From the NCBI RefSeq assembly GCF_000715495.1, contig NZ_JNLX01000169.1:1-34562 (forward strand): a stretch of 34,562 bases of DNA, written 5' to 3'. Below, one piece after another: positions 1 through 8,235 of the stretch; position 1 is the first letter of the stretch, and every line of letters begins with the position of its first letter. Below the pieces are notes generated by a model, which ran no database searches, was not told where the DNA came from, and worked only from the letters and a program-made list of their open reading frames with translations. Both the position numbers and the translations under genes were made by a program. Source of the stretch: Hymenobacter sp. IS2118 (GTDB lineage: Bacteria; Bacteroidota; Bacteroidia; Cytophagales; Hymenobacteraceae).

Positions 1-38
1 GGGGTAGCACAAGAGTAGGAACAGAAAATATCGCTAGG
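1..38 (+). repeat. Left terminal inverted repeat of the Tn3-family element
   Basis: This is the reverse complement of 8198-8235 with mismatches only at repeat positions 28 and 34. The tnpA stop codon (TAG, 36-34 on the minus strand) lies inside the repeat, so the gene runs right up to the end of the transposon. Confidence 0.93.
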
Positions 39-3000
39 CCATTTCGCTTAACGACGCTTCCCAGTCCGTGAGGGCGCGCAACGGGCGTAACTGCCCGGCC
101 GCAACCGCTTCCGGCAGCGTGAAGTCGTAGCGGCCCAGCATGTTGACGTGTTCGTGCAGTAACGGCGAAAGGCGGGCTACGTCGTCTGGGTTCAGGTTCC
201 CTTCGGTTTCTTGCCACTGTTCCAACGCCTGCTGCAAATAGCGAGTGTTCCACAGCACCAAGGCGTTCACGACCAGGCCCAGCGCGCCCAACTGGTCCTC
301 CATGCCCTCGCGGTAGCGTTGGCGTAACTCGCCTTTCTTGCCGTGGAAGACGGCACGGGCCAGCGCGTGGCGGCCCTCGCCGCGGTTGAGCTGCACCAGG
401 ATGCGCCGGCGGTAGGCCTCGTCCTGCACGTAGGCCAGCAGGTAGCGCGTCTTCTCCACCCGCCCGAATTCCGCCATCGCCCGGCCCAGGCCCGAGAGCG
501 AACCCGCCCGCTGCAACGTGCGCATCACGGCGGTGGCTTTGACCTTGCCCAGCTTGAGCGAGCCCGCCAGCCGCAGCATGTCGTCCCAATGGTCGTGAAT
601 GAGGCGGGAATGGATGACGTGCCGGCCCAACTCGTTGAGCGGGCCGTAGTCGTCCTCTTTGTTCAGGCGCCAGAAGCGCTGGTCCGAGAGGTCGGCCAGC
701 CGGGGGCTGAACCGGTAGCCCAGCAACGCAAACAAGCCAAAGACGACCTCGCTGTAGCCGTGCGTATCGGCCATGATTTCGCGCGGGTCCAGGTTGGTTT
801 GCTGCTCCAGCAGTCCGGCCAGGATGAACAGGGAATCGCGCAAGGTGCCGGGAATGACGATGCCGTGAAAGCCCGTGAACTGGTCGCCGGTAAAGTTGTA
901 GTAGGTCACGCCGCGCTGCGAGCCGTAGTATTTGCGGTTCCACCCGGCATGAAGCGTGCGCACGGGCACCACGAAACGCATGCCATCGGCCGAGGCGACT
1001 TCGCCCCCGCCCCAGGCCTGGGCCAGGGGTAACCGGGCTTGCCCGTCCACCAGACGGGCGTTGGCGGCGGCAAGCGTTTCCGCCCGCACGTAGTTTTGTT
1101 GCACCCAGGACAAGCGCGGCAGCGTCAGGGCGGGCACTTCGGGCCGGGCCACTGCCTTTAGGCCAATGTTGCAGGCTTGCGCCAATAAAACGGCGCAAAT
1201 GCTCAGCGGCAGGTCGAGCGCTTTGGTTTGTCCATCGGCCACATGCGTGAAGGCCCCGGTTAAGTCCGTGAAGGCATCGACTTCCAACAGCAGCGCCGCC
1301 AGCTCCACGCGGGGCAACTGCCCCGCCAGCTGCTCGCGCAAGTGCGTCAGGCTGGCTGGTTCCTCCTGCGCCGACAAGGGGCTCACCCGCACAAAAGGCT
1401 GCCCGTCCTGCTGCACCACCTGCAGCGCCGTGTTGTGCGGCAGGCTTTCGCCCACTCCCCTGTAGGCGGCCCGTAGCTGTGCCTGGAGCCGAACCAGTTC
1501 CACGGCCGGGTCGAGGGAGCGGTCCAAGGCGCGGGCCACCGCCTCCCGCGCCGCCTCCCAGGCCTCACCTTGCAGCAGTTCCGCCCGCGGGTCGCCGTAG
1601 CGCTCACTTGTCGCAACGAATACCTCCCGGCGACGCAGGGCCTGGTGCAGCCGGTCCAGCACGCAAAGGGTGTACGCCGCCGGGTTCACCTCGTCTTTGC
1701 CGGGAAACACCCGCCGCGCCCAGCTTTTGGGCACGAGGGAGCGGGGCGCCGCCGCCCACTTCGGCCGGCCCCGCCCACCGGCTTCCTGGGCCTGTAGGAA
1801 GCGCCACGCGTCGAGCAAGGGTTTGGCCGACGGAGCGCCCTCGAAAGTAACGCCCGCCAGCAAGGTCGGCAGGAACCGGCGCACCGTCGCGTAGCTGCCG
1901 CTGAGCGCCTGGAACTGTGGGTCGTCTGCGGAACCGGCCAGCGCCTGCACTGCGTCAGCTGCTGCCCGCAACGGGGCTTCGCCGATGCGCCCCAGCACTT
2001 GGTTCCGAATGTGGGCTTCGGGAACGGATTCGTCCAGCAGAATACGCACCGCTTGGTGCAACACTAGCGCGGCCTGGTCTAGGTCCTTGAGGGAACGGAG
2101 CCGTTCGCGGCGGCGCTTCGTTTCGCCCCGCAGGGCCAGCGACGTCATCAGCCCGTCGAAGAGGTCCAGCACATCGTCGGTGGCCGTGCGTTCGAGGGCC
2201 TGGACAAAGGCGAACAGCGTGGCCAGGCGGCGTTCCTCCCCCATGCGGGCCAACGTCTGCCCCCAGGCCACTTGGGCGTGGCGGGCCAGCCGCACCAAGC
2301 GGGCTTCGGGCAAGTCGTGGAGCGAGATGTCCCCGACACCCAGGGCGCGCACGTGGTCCAGCCGTCCCAACGCGGCCACCAGAGCAGGGCCGGAAACGCG
2401 GGTGGGCGCGGTACGTAACGCTTCCAGTCGGGTGAGCCGCTGGCCAGGCGGCACGACCAACAGCGATTCCAAGGCCTGCTGCTGCACCGGGTTCAACCGG
2501 TTACGGAGCTGGCGGTAGAGGTGGCGGCCGGTGCGCTCGCGCACCCGCGCAATCAGGCGAGCCAGCACCGTCACGCCGGGCAGTACGACGCGCTGGGCCA
2601 CCAGGTGCGCGGTCGCCAAATCGAAGAGCACGCTGGGCCGCACGGTGCTGGTGAGCACCTGGGCGTAAAGCCAGCGGGCCAGGCGGAACGCCTGGCGGCC
2701 GTCAAAGGGGCGAAAACCCAGATAGGCCACCACCTGTACCTGGTGGTCGTGCAAGGTGTTCGGCCGGGTGTACTGGTCGCTCCAGGTATCGGCCGTCAGG
2801 TGCAGTTGCCGGGCCAGGGTTTGTACCACAACGGCCGGAACCTGCGTGGGAACGGGCAGAAACGTGCCCAAAAACCGCAACGTACCCAGCTGCACGGCGC
2901 ACCCGAGTTGGGTGTAGGTTCGGCGGTAGCCGGCCAGAAACTGGATGTCCTGCGGGCTCAGGTAAAAGAAACGGGCCAGTTGCTCCGGACTGGGGTCGGC

Positions 3001-3054
3001 GGGGTAGCGCCCGTAGCGGGCGGCCTGCTCGTCGCTAAGGAATTCAACGGGCAT
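34..3054 (-). CDS. tnpA: Tn3-family transposase TnpA
   Basis: This 1006-residue protein catalyses cut-and-copy of the flanking 38-bp repeats during replicative transposition. The length is that of the Tn3 family (about 1000 residues). The N-terminal 180 residues resemble the DUF4158 DNA-binding region of these enzymes. The catalytic DDE set is visible: Asp690 in SADGMRF, Asp763 in MADTHGYS and Glu893 in RGEGRH, at spacings close to those of Tn3 transposase. The reading frame is unbroken and ends inside the left terminal repeat. It is transcribed towards the left end, away from the cargo, and a 56-bp gap separates it from the receptor gene. The ATG at 3054 gives a normal N-terminus (MPVEFLSDEQAARYGRY). 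The long ORFs on the opposite strand here are antisense shadows of this GC-rich gene. Confidence 0.96.
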   Translation of the reverse strand: MPVEFLSDEQAARYGRYPADPSPEQLARFFYLSPQDIQFLAGYRRTYTQLGCAVQLGTLRFLGTFLPVPTQVPAVVVQTLARQLHLTADTWSDQYTRPNTLHDHQVQVVAYLGFRPFDGRQAFRLARWLYAQVLTSTVRPSVLFDLATAHLVAQRVVLPGVTVLARLIARVRERTGRHLYRQLRNRLNPVQQQALESLLVVPPGQRLTRLEALRTAPTRVSGPALVAALGRLDHVRALGVGDISLHDLPEARLVRLARHAQVAWGQTLARMGEERRLATLFAFVQALERTATDDVLDLFDGLMTSLALRGETKRRRERLRSLKDLDQAALVLHQAVRILLDESVPEAHIRNQVLGRIGEAPLRAAADAVQALAGSADDPQFQALSGSYATVRRFLPTLLAGVTFEGAPSAKPLLDAWRFLQAQEAGGRGRPKWAAAPRSLVPKSWARRVFPGKDEVNPAAYTLCVLDRLHQALRRREVFVATSERYGDPRAELLQGEAWEAAREAVARALDRSLDPAVELVRLQAQLRAAYRGVGESLPHNTALQVVQQDGQPFVRVSPLSAQEEPASLTHLREQLAGQLPRVELAALLLEVDAFTDLTGAFTHVADGQTKALDLPLSICAVLLAQACNIGLKAVARPEVPALTLPRLSWVQQNYVRAETLAAANARLVDGQARLPLAQAWGGGEVASADGMRFVVPVRTLHAGWNRKYYGSQRGVTYYNFTGDQFTGFHGIVIPGTLRDSLFILAGLLEQQTNLDPREIMADTHGYSEVVFGLFALLGYRFSPRLADLSDQRFWRLNKEDDYGPLNELGRHVIHSRLIHDHWDDMLRLAGSLKLGKVKATAVMRTLQRAGSLSGLGRAMAEFGRVEKTRYLLAYVQDEAYRRRILVQLNRGEGRHALARAVFHGKKGELRQRYREGMEDQLGALGLVVNALVLWNTRYLQQALEQWQETEGNLNPDDVARLSPLLHEHVNMLGRYDFTLPEAVAAGQLRPLRALTDWEASLSEMA

Positions 3055-3110
3055 GGCAGCGGATGACAGCGTTGCGCAAGGGCGGAAGCCGTCTGGTCAT
3101 CGTTCCCACG

Positions 3111-5585
3111 CTAACCGCCGAAGCCGCCTGTATCACCTTTGGGTTGGTTTTCGATGGTGCTGGCGGGCTTATTGTTCCCCAGAAACCAGGTGAATCCCAG
3201 GTAGCCCACGCGCGTTTCGTATTTGGTTCGCAGGTCGGCGGCAAGCCCATCGGCCGCGAGTTGCGTGTACTGGCGGCGCGTGTTGAATACGTCACTCACG
3301 CGCAGGGTCAGCGCGGCCCGGTCGCGAAAGAGGCGCTGGCGGAGGGCCACGTCAACCCCGTACACCTCCAGCAAGCGGCCTTGCGGCACCACCAGCGGCG
3401 CGCGGTAGTTGCCGCTGAGCTGCACGGCCAGCGTTTTGGTGGGGTTGAAGGTGTTCAGGACATAGGCCGTGCCGGTGAAGTTGGCCCGGGTCCCCTCGCC
3501 GCTGAAGCTGGCTACTTGGTTGCGGTAGTAAGAGCCGTTCGCCGTGAGCTTCCACCAGGGGGCTATGGTTTGCGTCAGCGAAACCTCCAGCCCGTAGCTG
3601 GCGGTGTTGCCAAAATTGGCGTAGCTGGTGCGGGTGATGAAATCGGGCTGGCCGCTGAGGCGGGTCGCCAGCGTATCAATGGTGCGCAGGCTTTGGATGG
3701 ACTGGCTGGCAAAGCGCCCGAACAGGGTCGTGCTCAGCGTCGTGGTCTGCCAGGCTACCTGGTGCCCCAACTCCGCGACGTGCACGTACTCGGGGCGTAG
3801 GTCGGGGTTGCCCACCACGTAATTGCGGGCATCCAAATAAATGGGCAGCGCAATGATTTGCAGGAAATTGGGCCGGTTTAGCCGGCGCGCGTAGCTGAAC
3901 TGTAGGCGCTGGTCGTGGGGCAGCGTGCGCGCCACCGTGGCTGAGGGGAAGACGTTGAGAATCCGTTGGCGGGCCGAGCCCGTGGGCAGCACCTGGGCCT
4001 GCAGGCCCGTGTATTCGGCCCGCAGCCCGCCCTGGTATTCCCACGCACCCGACTTGTGCTGGTAGGAACCGTAAGCCTGCGGAATGAGCTGCCGGTACTT
4101 GTACCGGAACGAGCCGGCTTCCTGCCGAATGAATTCGGCGCCGGTCGTCGGTTGCACCGAATAATCGGCCGAGCCGGGCGTCACCATGAGGTCTGTTTTC
4201 ACCCCCGCTGCCCAGCCGCGCTTGTCGTCCAGGGGATGCACGTAGTCCACTTGCGCCGAAGGCATCTGAATGGTGACATCCAGTAGTTGCTGGCGGGCGT
4301 TGCGCGAATAGCGGGCGGGGCCATCCAATACGCGCTGCTGGGTCGTGACGGTGCCCCCATCCAGAAGGTACGTGGCGCTGGCCGTCAGCACCCGGCCGGG
4401 GTAAGCGGCCCACGTGCGCCGGTAATCGCCCGAGACGCGGGCGTTGTAGAGGTTTTCTACCTGCGAATTCTGATTTTGCAGGTCGATGGTGGGGGCAAGG
4501 CCGTCGGTGAGCCGGGTGGTAAAGTCCTGCGCGGTCTGGTTGTCCTGTTTGTAGTACTGGGCCGTGAGGGACAGGCGCTGCTGGTCGCTGGGAGCGTAGC
4601 CAACACCCAGACGCCCGCCAATTGCGGTTTGGTCGCGGGTGCTTCGGCCCGTCTGGTCGGTGCGGGTGGTGCTGCCGTCTACCGTAGCGACCTGCTGCAA
4701 GGACGAGCTGCCCCGAAAGAGATTGTCCGACCCGTCAACTCCCCCAAAAAAGTTGATGTTGCCGACCTTGCGGTTCAGGTTGAGGGACGCCGTGTATTTG
4801 TCGCGGGTGCCCATCGTAACCAGCGCATCGCCGTTCCAGCCATCCTGGGTTGGTTTTTTCTGCACCAGATTGATGATGCCCCCCGTGCCTTGGGCCGAAT
4901 ACTGCGCGCCGGGATTGGTAATGACTTCGATGGTTTCGAGGCGGCTGGCCGGCAGCTGGTCGAGGCGCAGGTTGGGGGGAGCTGGCTTGCCGTCGAGGTA
5001 GAGCGTGACGCCCGGGTTGCCCCGCAGGCTCACTTGCCCGTTTTCGTCCACCGCCACCGAGGGTACTTTCTGTAGCACATCCGCCGCCGTGCCGCCCGCG
5101 CTGTTGAGGTCTTTGTCCACGTTGAGCACGATTTTACCCAGCTCGTTGACCAGCGCCGCTTTTTCGCCCTGCACGACCACGCCGCCCAGCTGCACGGCGG
5201 CGGCCACCATCCCCCACTCCCCCAAACGGACCACCGGGGTAGTGGCGTCCATCGTAGCCGGACGGCGGATAGAACGGTAGCCCAGCGCCTCGGCCCGCAC
5301 CAGGTAACGGCCCAACGCGAGGTTGGTCAGCGCAAAGGTGCCGTTTTCCGCGGTTTGGGTGTTGGCTACCAGGGCCGAGTCGGACACCCGCAGAAGCAGC
5401 ACATTGGCAAAAGGGAGCGGTTGCCGGGTTGCCTGGTCCAGCAGCGTACCGGAGACTTCGCCCAACGTCTGCGCACGGAGCGGACTAGGCAGTAGGCCCG
5501 CTACGAAGAACACGAGCCCCCAACACCACCCCCCGCCTCGGCGCACAGCCGATGTGCCATCAAGAAGTTGACGCAACAGCTGCAT
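3111..5585 (-). CDS. Outer-membrane beta-barrel receptor (TonB-dependent receptor type)
   Basis: This is an outer-membrane protein of about 824 residues from the start chosen here. After a signal peptide (hydrophobic stretch WGLVFFVAGLLPSPLRAQ) comes a CarboxypepD_reg-like domain (from GEVSGTLLDQATRQPLPFANV), then a TonB-type plug with VYLDGKP-like and VITNPGAQYSAQGTGGIINL motifs, then a long region of alternating aromatic beta-strands typical of Bacteroidota OMP_b-brl_3 barrels. The last barrel strand (YLGFTWFLG) is followed by a Gly-rich tail of about 25 residues. The ligand cannot be told from sequence. It lies downstream of the ECF sigma and anti-sigma genes, an arrangement seen with sigma-controlled receptors. 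Start choice: ATG 5585 puts the signal peptide near the N-terminus; ATGs at 5609 and 5693 in the same frame would add 8 or 36 residues. Confidence 0.88.
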   Translation of the reverse strand: MQLLRQLLDGTSAVRRGGGWCWGLVFFVAGLLPSPLRAQTLGEVSGTLLDQATRQPLPFANVLLLRVSDSALVANTQTAENGTFALTNLALGRYLVRAEALGYRSIRRPATMDATTPVVRLGEWGMVAAAVQLGGVVVQGEKAALVNELGKIVLNVDKDLNSAGGTAADVLQKVPSVAVDENGQVSLRGNPGVTLYLDGKPAPPNLRLDQLPASRLETIEVITNPGAQYSAQGTGGIINLVQKKPTQDGWNGDALVTMGTRDKYTASLNLNRKVGNINFFGGVDGSDNLFRGSSSLQQVATVDGSTTRTDQTGRSTRDQTAIGGRLGVGYAPSDQQRLSLTAQYYKQDNQTAQDFTTRLTDGLAPTIDLQNQNSQVENLYNARVSGDYRRTWAAYPGRVLTASATYLLDGGTVTTQQRVLDGPARYSRNARQQLLDVTIQMPSAQVDYVHPLDDKRGWAAGVKTDLMVTPGSADYSVQPTTGAEFIRQEAGSFRYKYRQLIPQAYGSYQHKSGAWEYQGGLRAEYTGLQAQVLPTGSARQRILNVFPSATVARTLPHDQRLQFSYARRLNRPNFLQIIALPIYLDARNYVVGNPDLRPEYVHVAELGHQVAWQTTTLSTTLFGRFASQSIQSLRTIDTLATRLSGQPDFITRTSYANFGNTASYGLEVSLTQTIAPWWKLTANGSYYRNQVASFSGEGTRANFTGTAYVLNTFNPTKTLAVQLSGNYRAPLVVPQGRLLEVYGVDVALRQRLFRDRAALTLRVSDVFNTRRQYTQLAADGLAADLRTKYETRVGYLGFTWFLGNNKPASTIENQPKGDTGGFGG

Positions 5586-5805
5586 GACAGCTCTTTTAAC
5601 ATTCGGCATAAGAAATTGACTGACAAGGTTTATTGCAATACAAGCTACCAGGCAATACCTAGTAAATTGAGCTGAGAATACCGGCTGATTCATCGGGGTT
5701 TGGAAGTAAGATGACAGAAAAAGAAAAGGAGATGAGGCAGTAATTTCCCTCGCGTACTCGCTGCCCTCGCGTTCGAAACTAACGAGAATAGGGGGTTACG
5801 AGGGG

Positions 5806-6240
5806 TTACTTCGCTTGTCGGCGCAGGAATAGATAGTAAGCCAGGAAGCCCAAGGCGGTGCTGAACACTAGGATGATGACGGAGTGCAGGCCCAGGGGTA
5901 GGTACCAATTACACGCCGTGAGCCCCGCGCCAGTGCTCAGGAGCAACGCGACCCACTTCACCACTTTGTTTAGCTCGTCCTGCGGGCCGGGCAATAGGCG
6001 CTCGACCACGCTTTCCGAAATGATGGCCGTATCAACTATTTTGTTTTTTAGTAAGTAATTAAGTACCAGTTTAATGGCTGCCAAAACGAAGTAGCCGAGC
6101 AGGAAAAGGGCGATGGCTGGAAAAATGACCCGTCGCGCAATCTCCACCGCGTTGGCATCAAGGGTCGGTAGCAGGGCCGATTGGGCCGATGCTTCCCCGG
6201 CGGTCAGGCAGCAAAACAGCAGCAACAGAAACCTTTTCAT
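5806..6240 (-). CDS. Small secreted or inner-membrane protein with three hydrophobic segments
   Basis: I do not recognise a named family. The 144-residue product begins with a clear signal peptide (MKRFLLLLFCCLTAGEASAQ) and has hydrophobic segments near residues 37-63, 94-111 and 116-138, ending in a basic tail (LRRQAK). It would therefore sit in the cytoplasmic membrane with a loop of about 30 residues (KNKIVDTAIISESVVERLLPGPQDE) between the first two segments. ATG 6240 is chosen because it begins the signal peptide; the frame stays open upstream to 6639 but that part overlaps the anti-sigma gene. It has its own ECF-type promoter (6267-6294), identical in layout to that of the sigma gene, so it is probably a direct target of that sigma factor. 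The Tn3 cargo context makes an envelope-stress role possible, but that is inference. Confidence 0.75.
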   Translation of the reverse strand: MKRFLLLLFCCLTAGEASAQSALLPTLDANAVEIARRVIFPAIALFLLGYFVLAAIKLVLNYLLKNKIVDTAIISESVVERLLPGPQDELNKVVKWVALLLSTGAGLTACNWYLPLGLHSVIILVFSTALGFLAYYLFLRRQAK

Positions 6241-6266
6241 AAGTCGGGTTGGGGGTAATACCGCAT

Positions 6267-6294
6267 GAGACCGGTCAGCGCCAGTCAGGTTGCA
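6267..6294 (-). promoter_or_regulatory. Candidate ECF promoter of the small membrane-protein gene
   Basis: TGCAAC (6294-6289), a 16-nt spacer and GGTCTC (6272-6267) repeat the arrangement before the sigma gene. Sixteen bases around the -10 box are identical in both copies (plus-strand positions 6263-6278 and 7356-7371). The start codon at 6240 lies 26 nt downstream of the -10 box. This supports control of the membrane protein by the linked sigma factor. Confidence 0.7.
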
Positions 6295-6299
6295 AAAAA

Positions 6300-6740
6300 T
6301 CAAGAAAAAGTCAGCAGGCGCATTTGCTGGCGGTGCCGGGTCAGCAATTCCAGGCATTGCCCGGCCACGACCAAGCCCGTCACGGCCAGCAGCCCAGCCC
6401 CTAGCCCGGTGCCCAAGCTTTGTAAAATCGGTACCAGCTGGCCGCCAAATACGGCCAGGAACGCCACCACCACCGCCAGCACGAGGGCGGCCACTCCGCT
6501 GAGCACCCAGGGAAAGGCGGGCTGGGGCCGGGGCAACTGTGCCAGGACGCTCGCCGTGAGGTCGAAAGCGAAGACCGGGGGCGGCAGGTGGGCGGCGGCC
6601 GTGAACAGATGCTGGTACGTAGCCACCCGGCCCTGACACAAGCGGCAGCCGCGCAGGTGTGCTGCCTGGGAGTCCGGCAGCAAGGAGGTGGATTCCGCCG
6701 CTTCCTGAAGGGCGCGCTCGGTGAGATGGGGGCTGGTCAT
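6300..6740 (-). CDS. Membrane anti-sigma factor with zinc-finger (zf-HC2-like) motif
   Basis: This 146-residue protein has the His-x3-Cys-x2-Cys pattern of zinc-binding anti-sigma domains (His28, Cys32, Cys35 in HLRGCRLC). Two membrane segments follow, at about residues 76-103 and 109-132. In this family the cytoplasmic zinc domain holds the cognate ECF sigma factor inactive until an envelope signal releases it. Its ATG overlaps the stop of the sigma gene (ATGA at 6740-6737), so the two are translationally coupled and should be made together. The C-terminal cytoplasmic tail (LLTRHRQQMRLLTFS) is short and no periplasmic sensor domain is visible. This argues against a FecR-type anti-sigma, which would carry a large periplasmic domain. 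Confidence 0.8.
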   Translation of the reverse strand: MTSPHLTERALQEAAESTSLLPDSQAAHLRGCRLCQGRVATYQHLFTAAAHLPPPVFAFDLTASVLAQLPRPQPAFPWVLSGVAALVLAVVVAFLAVFGGQLVPILQSLGTGLGAGLLAVTGLVVAGQCLELLTRHRQQMRLLTFS

Positions 6741-7351
6741 AATTCGTCTCGTTTATAAGTGGCCAATAGCTGTTGTTTTAGCTGTTTCCGCGCCCGAAAG
6801 AGGTAGTTTTTCACGGTCCCGTCCGGCAGAGAGGTTATCTGGGCAATTTCCTCGTAGCTCAGTTCCTGCTGGTGATACAAGGCAATCAGGGTGCGGTAGA
6901 GCGGGGGCAATTGCTCGATGGCCGTGCTTAAAATACCGGCCAGGTCTTGGTCAAAAAGGGCCGCTTCCGGGTCGTAGTCTGGCCCGGCCACTAAACCGAA
7001 GGGGGGACTACGGCCTTCGTCCGACGAGTTGTCCGGCTTGTGCTCCGACAAGTCCACTAGCACCAGTTGCTTCTTTTCCAGGTAATGCAGGCACGTGTTG
7101 TAGGCAATCTGACCGACCCACGTGGAAAGCTTTGCTTGAAACTTGAACCCGGCCAAATGCTTAAAAACCTTCAGGTACACTTCCTGCGCGACATCCGGAC
7201 GGTCCGCGGGGTGGCGAATCATTTTGAATACCATCTGCGTGACCAGCCCCTCCGTGCGCTGCACGATTTGCCCAAAAGCCGCGGTATTTCCTCCCAGCAC
7301 CTGCGCCACAAGCTGCTGGTCGGTCACGGGGAAGGCGGGCAGTTTGCTCAT
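6737..7351 (-). CDS. ECF-family RNA polymerase sigma factor
   Basis: This 204-residue protein has the two-domain layout of extracytoplasmic-function sigma factors. Sigma region 2 covers about residues 22-92 (DVAQEVYLKVFKHLAGFKFQAKLSTW and the following helix). Sigma region 4 covers about 142-194 (AIEQLPPLYRTLIALYHQQELSYEEIAQI, then VKNYLFRARKQLKQ). A charged linker of about 45 residues separates them. It directs RNA polymerase to the promoters of its regulon. An ECF-type promoter lies directly before the ATG, and the same promoter occurs before the 5806-6240 gene, pointing to autoregulation. It forms the first gene of an operon with the anti-sigma gene. Being carried by a Tn3 element, the regulatory unit can move together with its likely target genes. 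Confidence 0.93.
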   Translation of the reverse strand: MSKLPAFPVTDQQLVAQVLGGNTAAFGQIVQRTEGLVTQMVFKMIRHPADRPDVAQEVYLKVFKHLAGFKFQAKLSTWVGQIAYNTCLHYLEKKQLVLVDLSEHKPDNSSDEGRSPPFGLVAGPDYDPEAALFDQDLAGILSTAIEQLPPLYRTLIALYHQQELSYEEIAQITSLPDGTVKNYLFRARKQLKQQLLATYKRDEL

Positions 7352-7359
7352 CTAGGCAT

Positions 7360-7387
7360 GAGACCGGTCAGTCGGAATGATGTTGCA
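7360..7387 (-). promoter_or_regulatory. Candidate ECF promoter of the sigma operon
   Basis: On the minus strand TGCAAC (7387-7382) is followed by a 16-nt spacer and GGTCTC (7365-7360). The layout fits ECF promoters, whose -35 element ends in AAC and whose -10 element contains GTC. The same two boxes at the same spacing occur upstream of the 5806-6240 gene. The -10 box ends only 8 nt before the ATG at 7351, so the transcript would have almost no leader. Confidence 0.7.
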
Positions 7388-7442
7388 TAAAGACTTTTTT
7401 CGGCAGTCACTCCGTTTGCGAAAAAGCGTTTGTGCAGGCGAC

Positions 7443-8033
7443 TCAAGCCGGCGTACGGGTGCCGCCAGTGGGTACATCCAAGTGCGCGAGGTACCGGTAA
7501 ATCGTCGCTCGTCCCACGCCCAGCAGTTGTCCGATTTCCGCCACCGTTTTGTCCTGTTGCAAGTAAAGCGTCTTCGCCGCCTGCGCCTTGGAGAGGGCTT
7601 CCTTCGAGAGGCCTTTGGGCCGACCGCCCTGTCGTCCCCGCGCCCGGGCAGCCGTCAGTCCGGCCTTGGTGCGCTCGCGGATAATGTCGCGCTCAAACTC
7701 GGCCAGTGAGGCGAACAGATTGAACATAAGCCGGCCCTGCGCCGTGGTCGTATCCAGGTGGTCCTGTAGGCTGACGAAGTGGATGCCGTTGTCTTGAAAC
7801 CCCGTCACCAACGTGACTAGGTCCTTCAGCGAACGGCCCAGCCGGTCCAGCTTCCAGACCACGAGCGTGTCGCCGGGCCGCAGCCGGGCCAACAGGTGTT
7901 GGAGTGCCGGACGCTCTTTCACGGATGACACTTTTTCCTGGGCCACCTCGGCACAGCCGTAAGCCTGCAAGGCATCGGTCTGCAGGTGCAGCTGCTGGTC
8001 GGAGGTGCTCACACGGGCATAGCCGAAAATCAT
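7443..8033 (-). CDS. tnpR: Serine resolvase/invertase-family recombinase TnpR
   Basis: This 196-residue serine recombinase resolves the cointegrate formed by replicative transposition. The catalytic serine is Ser9 in MIFGYARVSTSDQQ. The conserved core is present (VWKLDRLGRSLKDL, then LAEFERDIIRERTKAGL) followed by the Gly/Arg hinge (ARGRQGGRPKGLS). A C-terminal helix-turn-helix (KTVAEIGQLLGVGRATIYRYL) binds the res site. The ATG at 8033 is chosen because resolvases begin directly with this strand; the frame is open further upstream to 8132. It sits at the opposite end of the transposon from tnpA, with the sigma/receptor cargo between them. Confidence 0.94.
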   Translation of the reverse strand: MIFGYARVSTSDQQLHLQTDALQAYGCAEVAQEKVSSVKERPALQHLLARLRPGDTLVVWKLDRLGRSLKDLVTLVTGFQDNGIHFVSLQDHLDTTTAQGRLMFNLFASLAEFERDIIRERTKAGLTAARARGRQGGRPKGLSKEALSKAQAAKTLYLQQDKTVAEIGQLLGVGRATIYRYLAHLDVPTGGTRTPA

Positions 8034-8197
8034 GGTAGTTTTTCTCAGGAAGTCAACGGAGGCGAAGATAGCGAGTCGTTGATTGGTGAGAACAGGAAAT
8101 GAGACAATCTTTGGTCGCTTTTCGGGGCGCAAAGCAGGCCAGGCGGGTGGGCCGCTAAAACGGCCGTATTTTGAGACAGCCGACCACGCAGTTTTCC
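8034..8197. promoter_or_regulatory. Probable res site and tnpR control region
   Basis: This 164-bp non-coding stretch between the tnpR start and the right terminal repeat is where a Tn3 res site would be expected. It holds two partly similar TGAGACA segments (8099-8105 and 8172-8178) and a small hairpin (GGCCG at 8150-8154, CGGCC at 8161-8165). I could not define three resolvase subsites with confidence. Confidence 0.4.
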
Positions 8198-8235
8198 CCT
8201 ACCGATACTTTCTGTTCCTACTCTTGTGCTACCCC
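8198..8235 (-). repeat. Right terminal inverted repeat of the Tn3-family element
   Basis: This matches positions 1-38 in inverted orientation at 36 of 38 bases. The outermost bases are GGGG on each end, as in many Tn3 elements. The metal-resistance region begins directly after it. Confidence 0.93.

Larger units (their letters stand above)
1..8235. mobile_element. Complete Tn3-family transposon carrying an ECF sigma/receptor module
   Basis: The element is bounded by 38-bp inverted repeats at 1-38 and 8198-8235 that match at 36 of 38 positions and begin GGGGTAGCACAAGAGTAGG. It contains a full-length Tn3-type transposase ending at the left repeat, a serine resolvase near the right end, and four cargo genes between them, all on the minus strand. 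The length of the repeats and the gene content fit the Tn3 family. The right flank 8236-8240 (ACTTA) would be one copy of the expected 5-bp target duplication. The other copy would lie left of position 1 and cannot be seen. Both transposition genes look intact, so the element may still be active. Confidence 0.93.

Noticed and set aside
5586..5693. Longer N-terminus of the outer-membrane receptor from ATG 5693
   Set aside because: It would place two extra hydrophobic or basic stretches before the real signal peptide. A start at 5585 or 5609 is more usual, though not proven.
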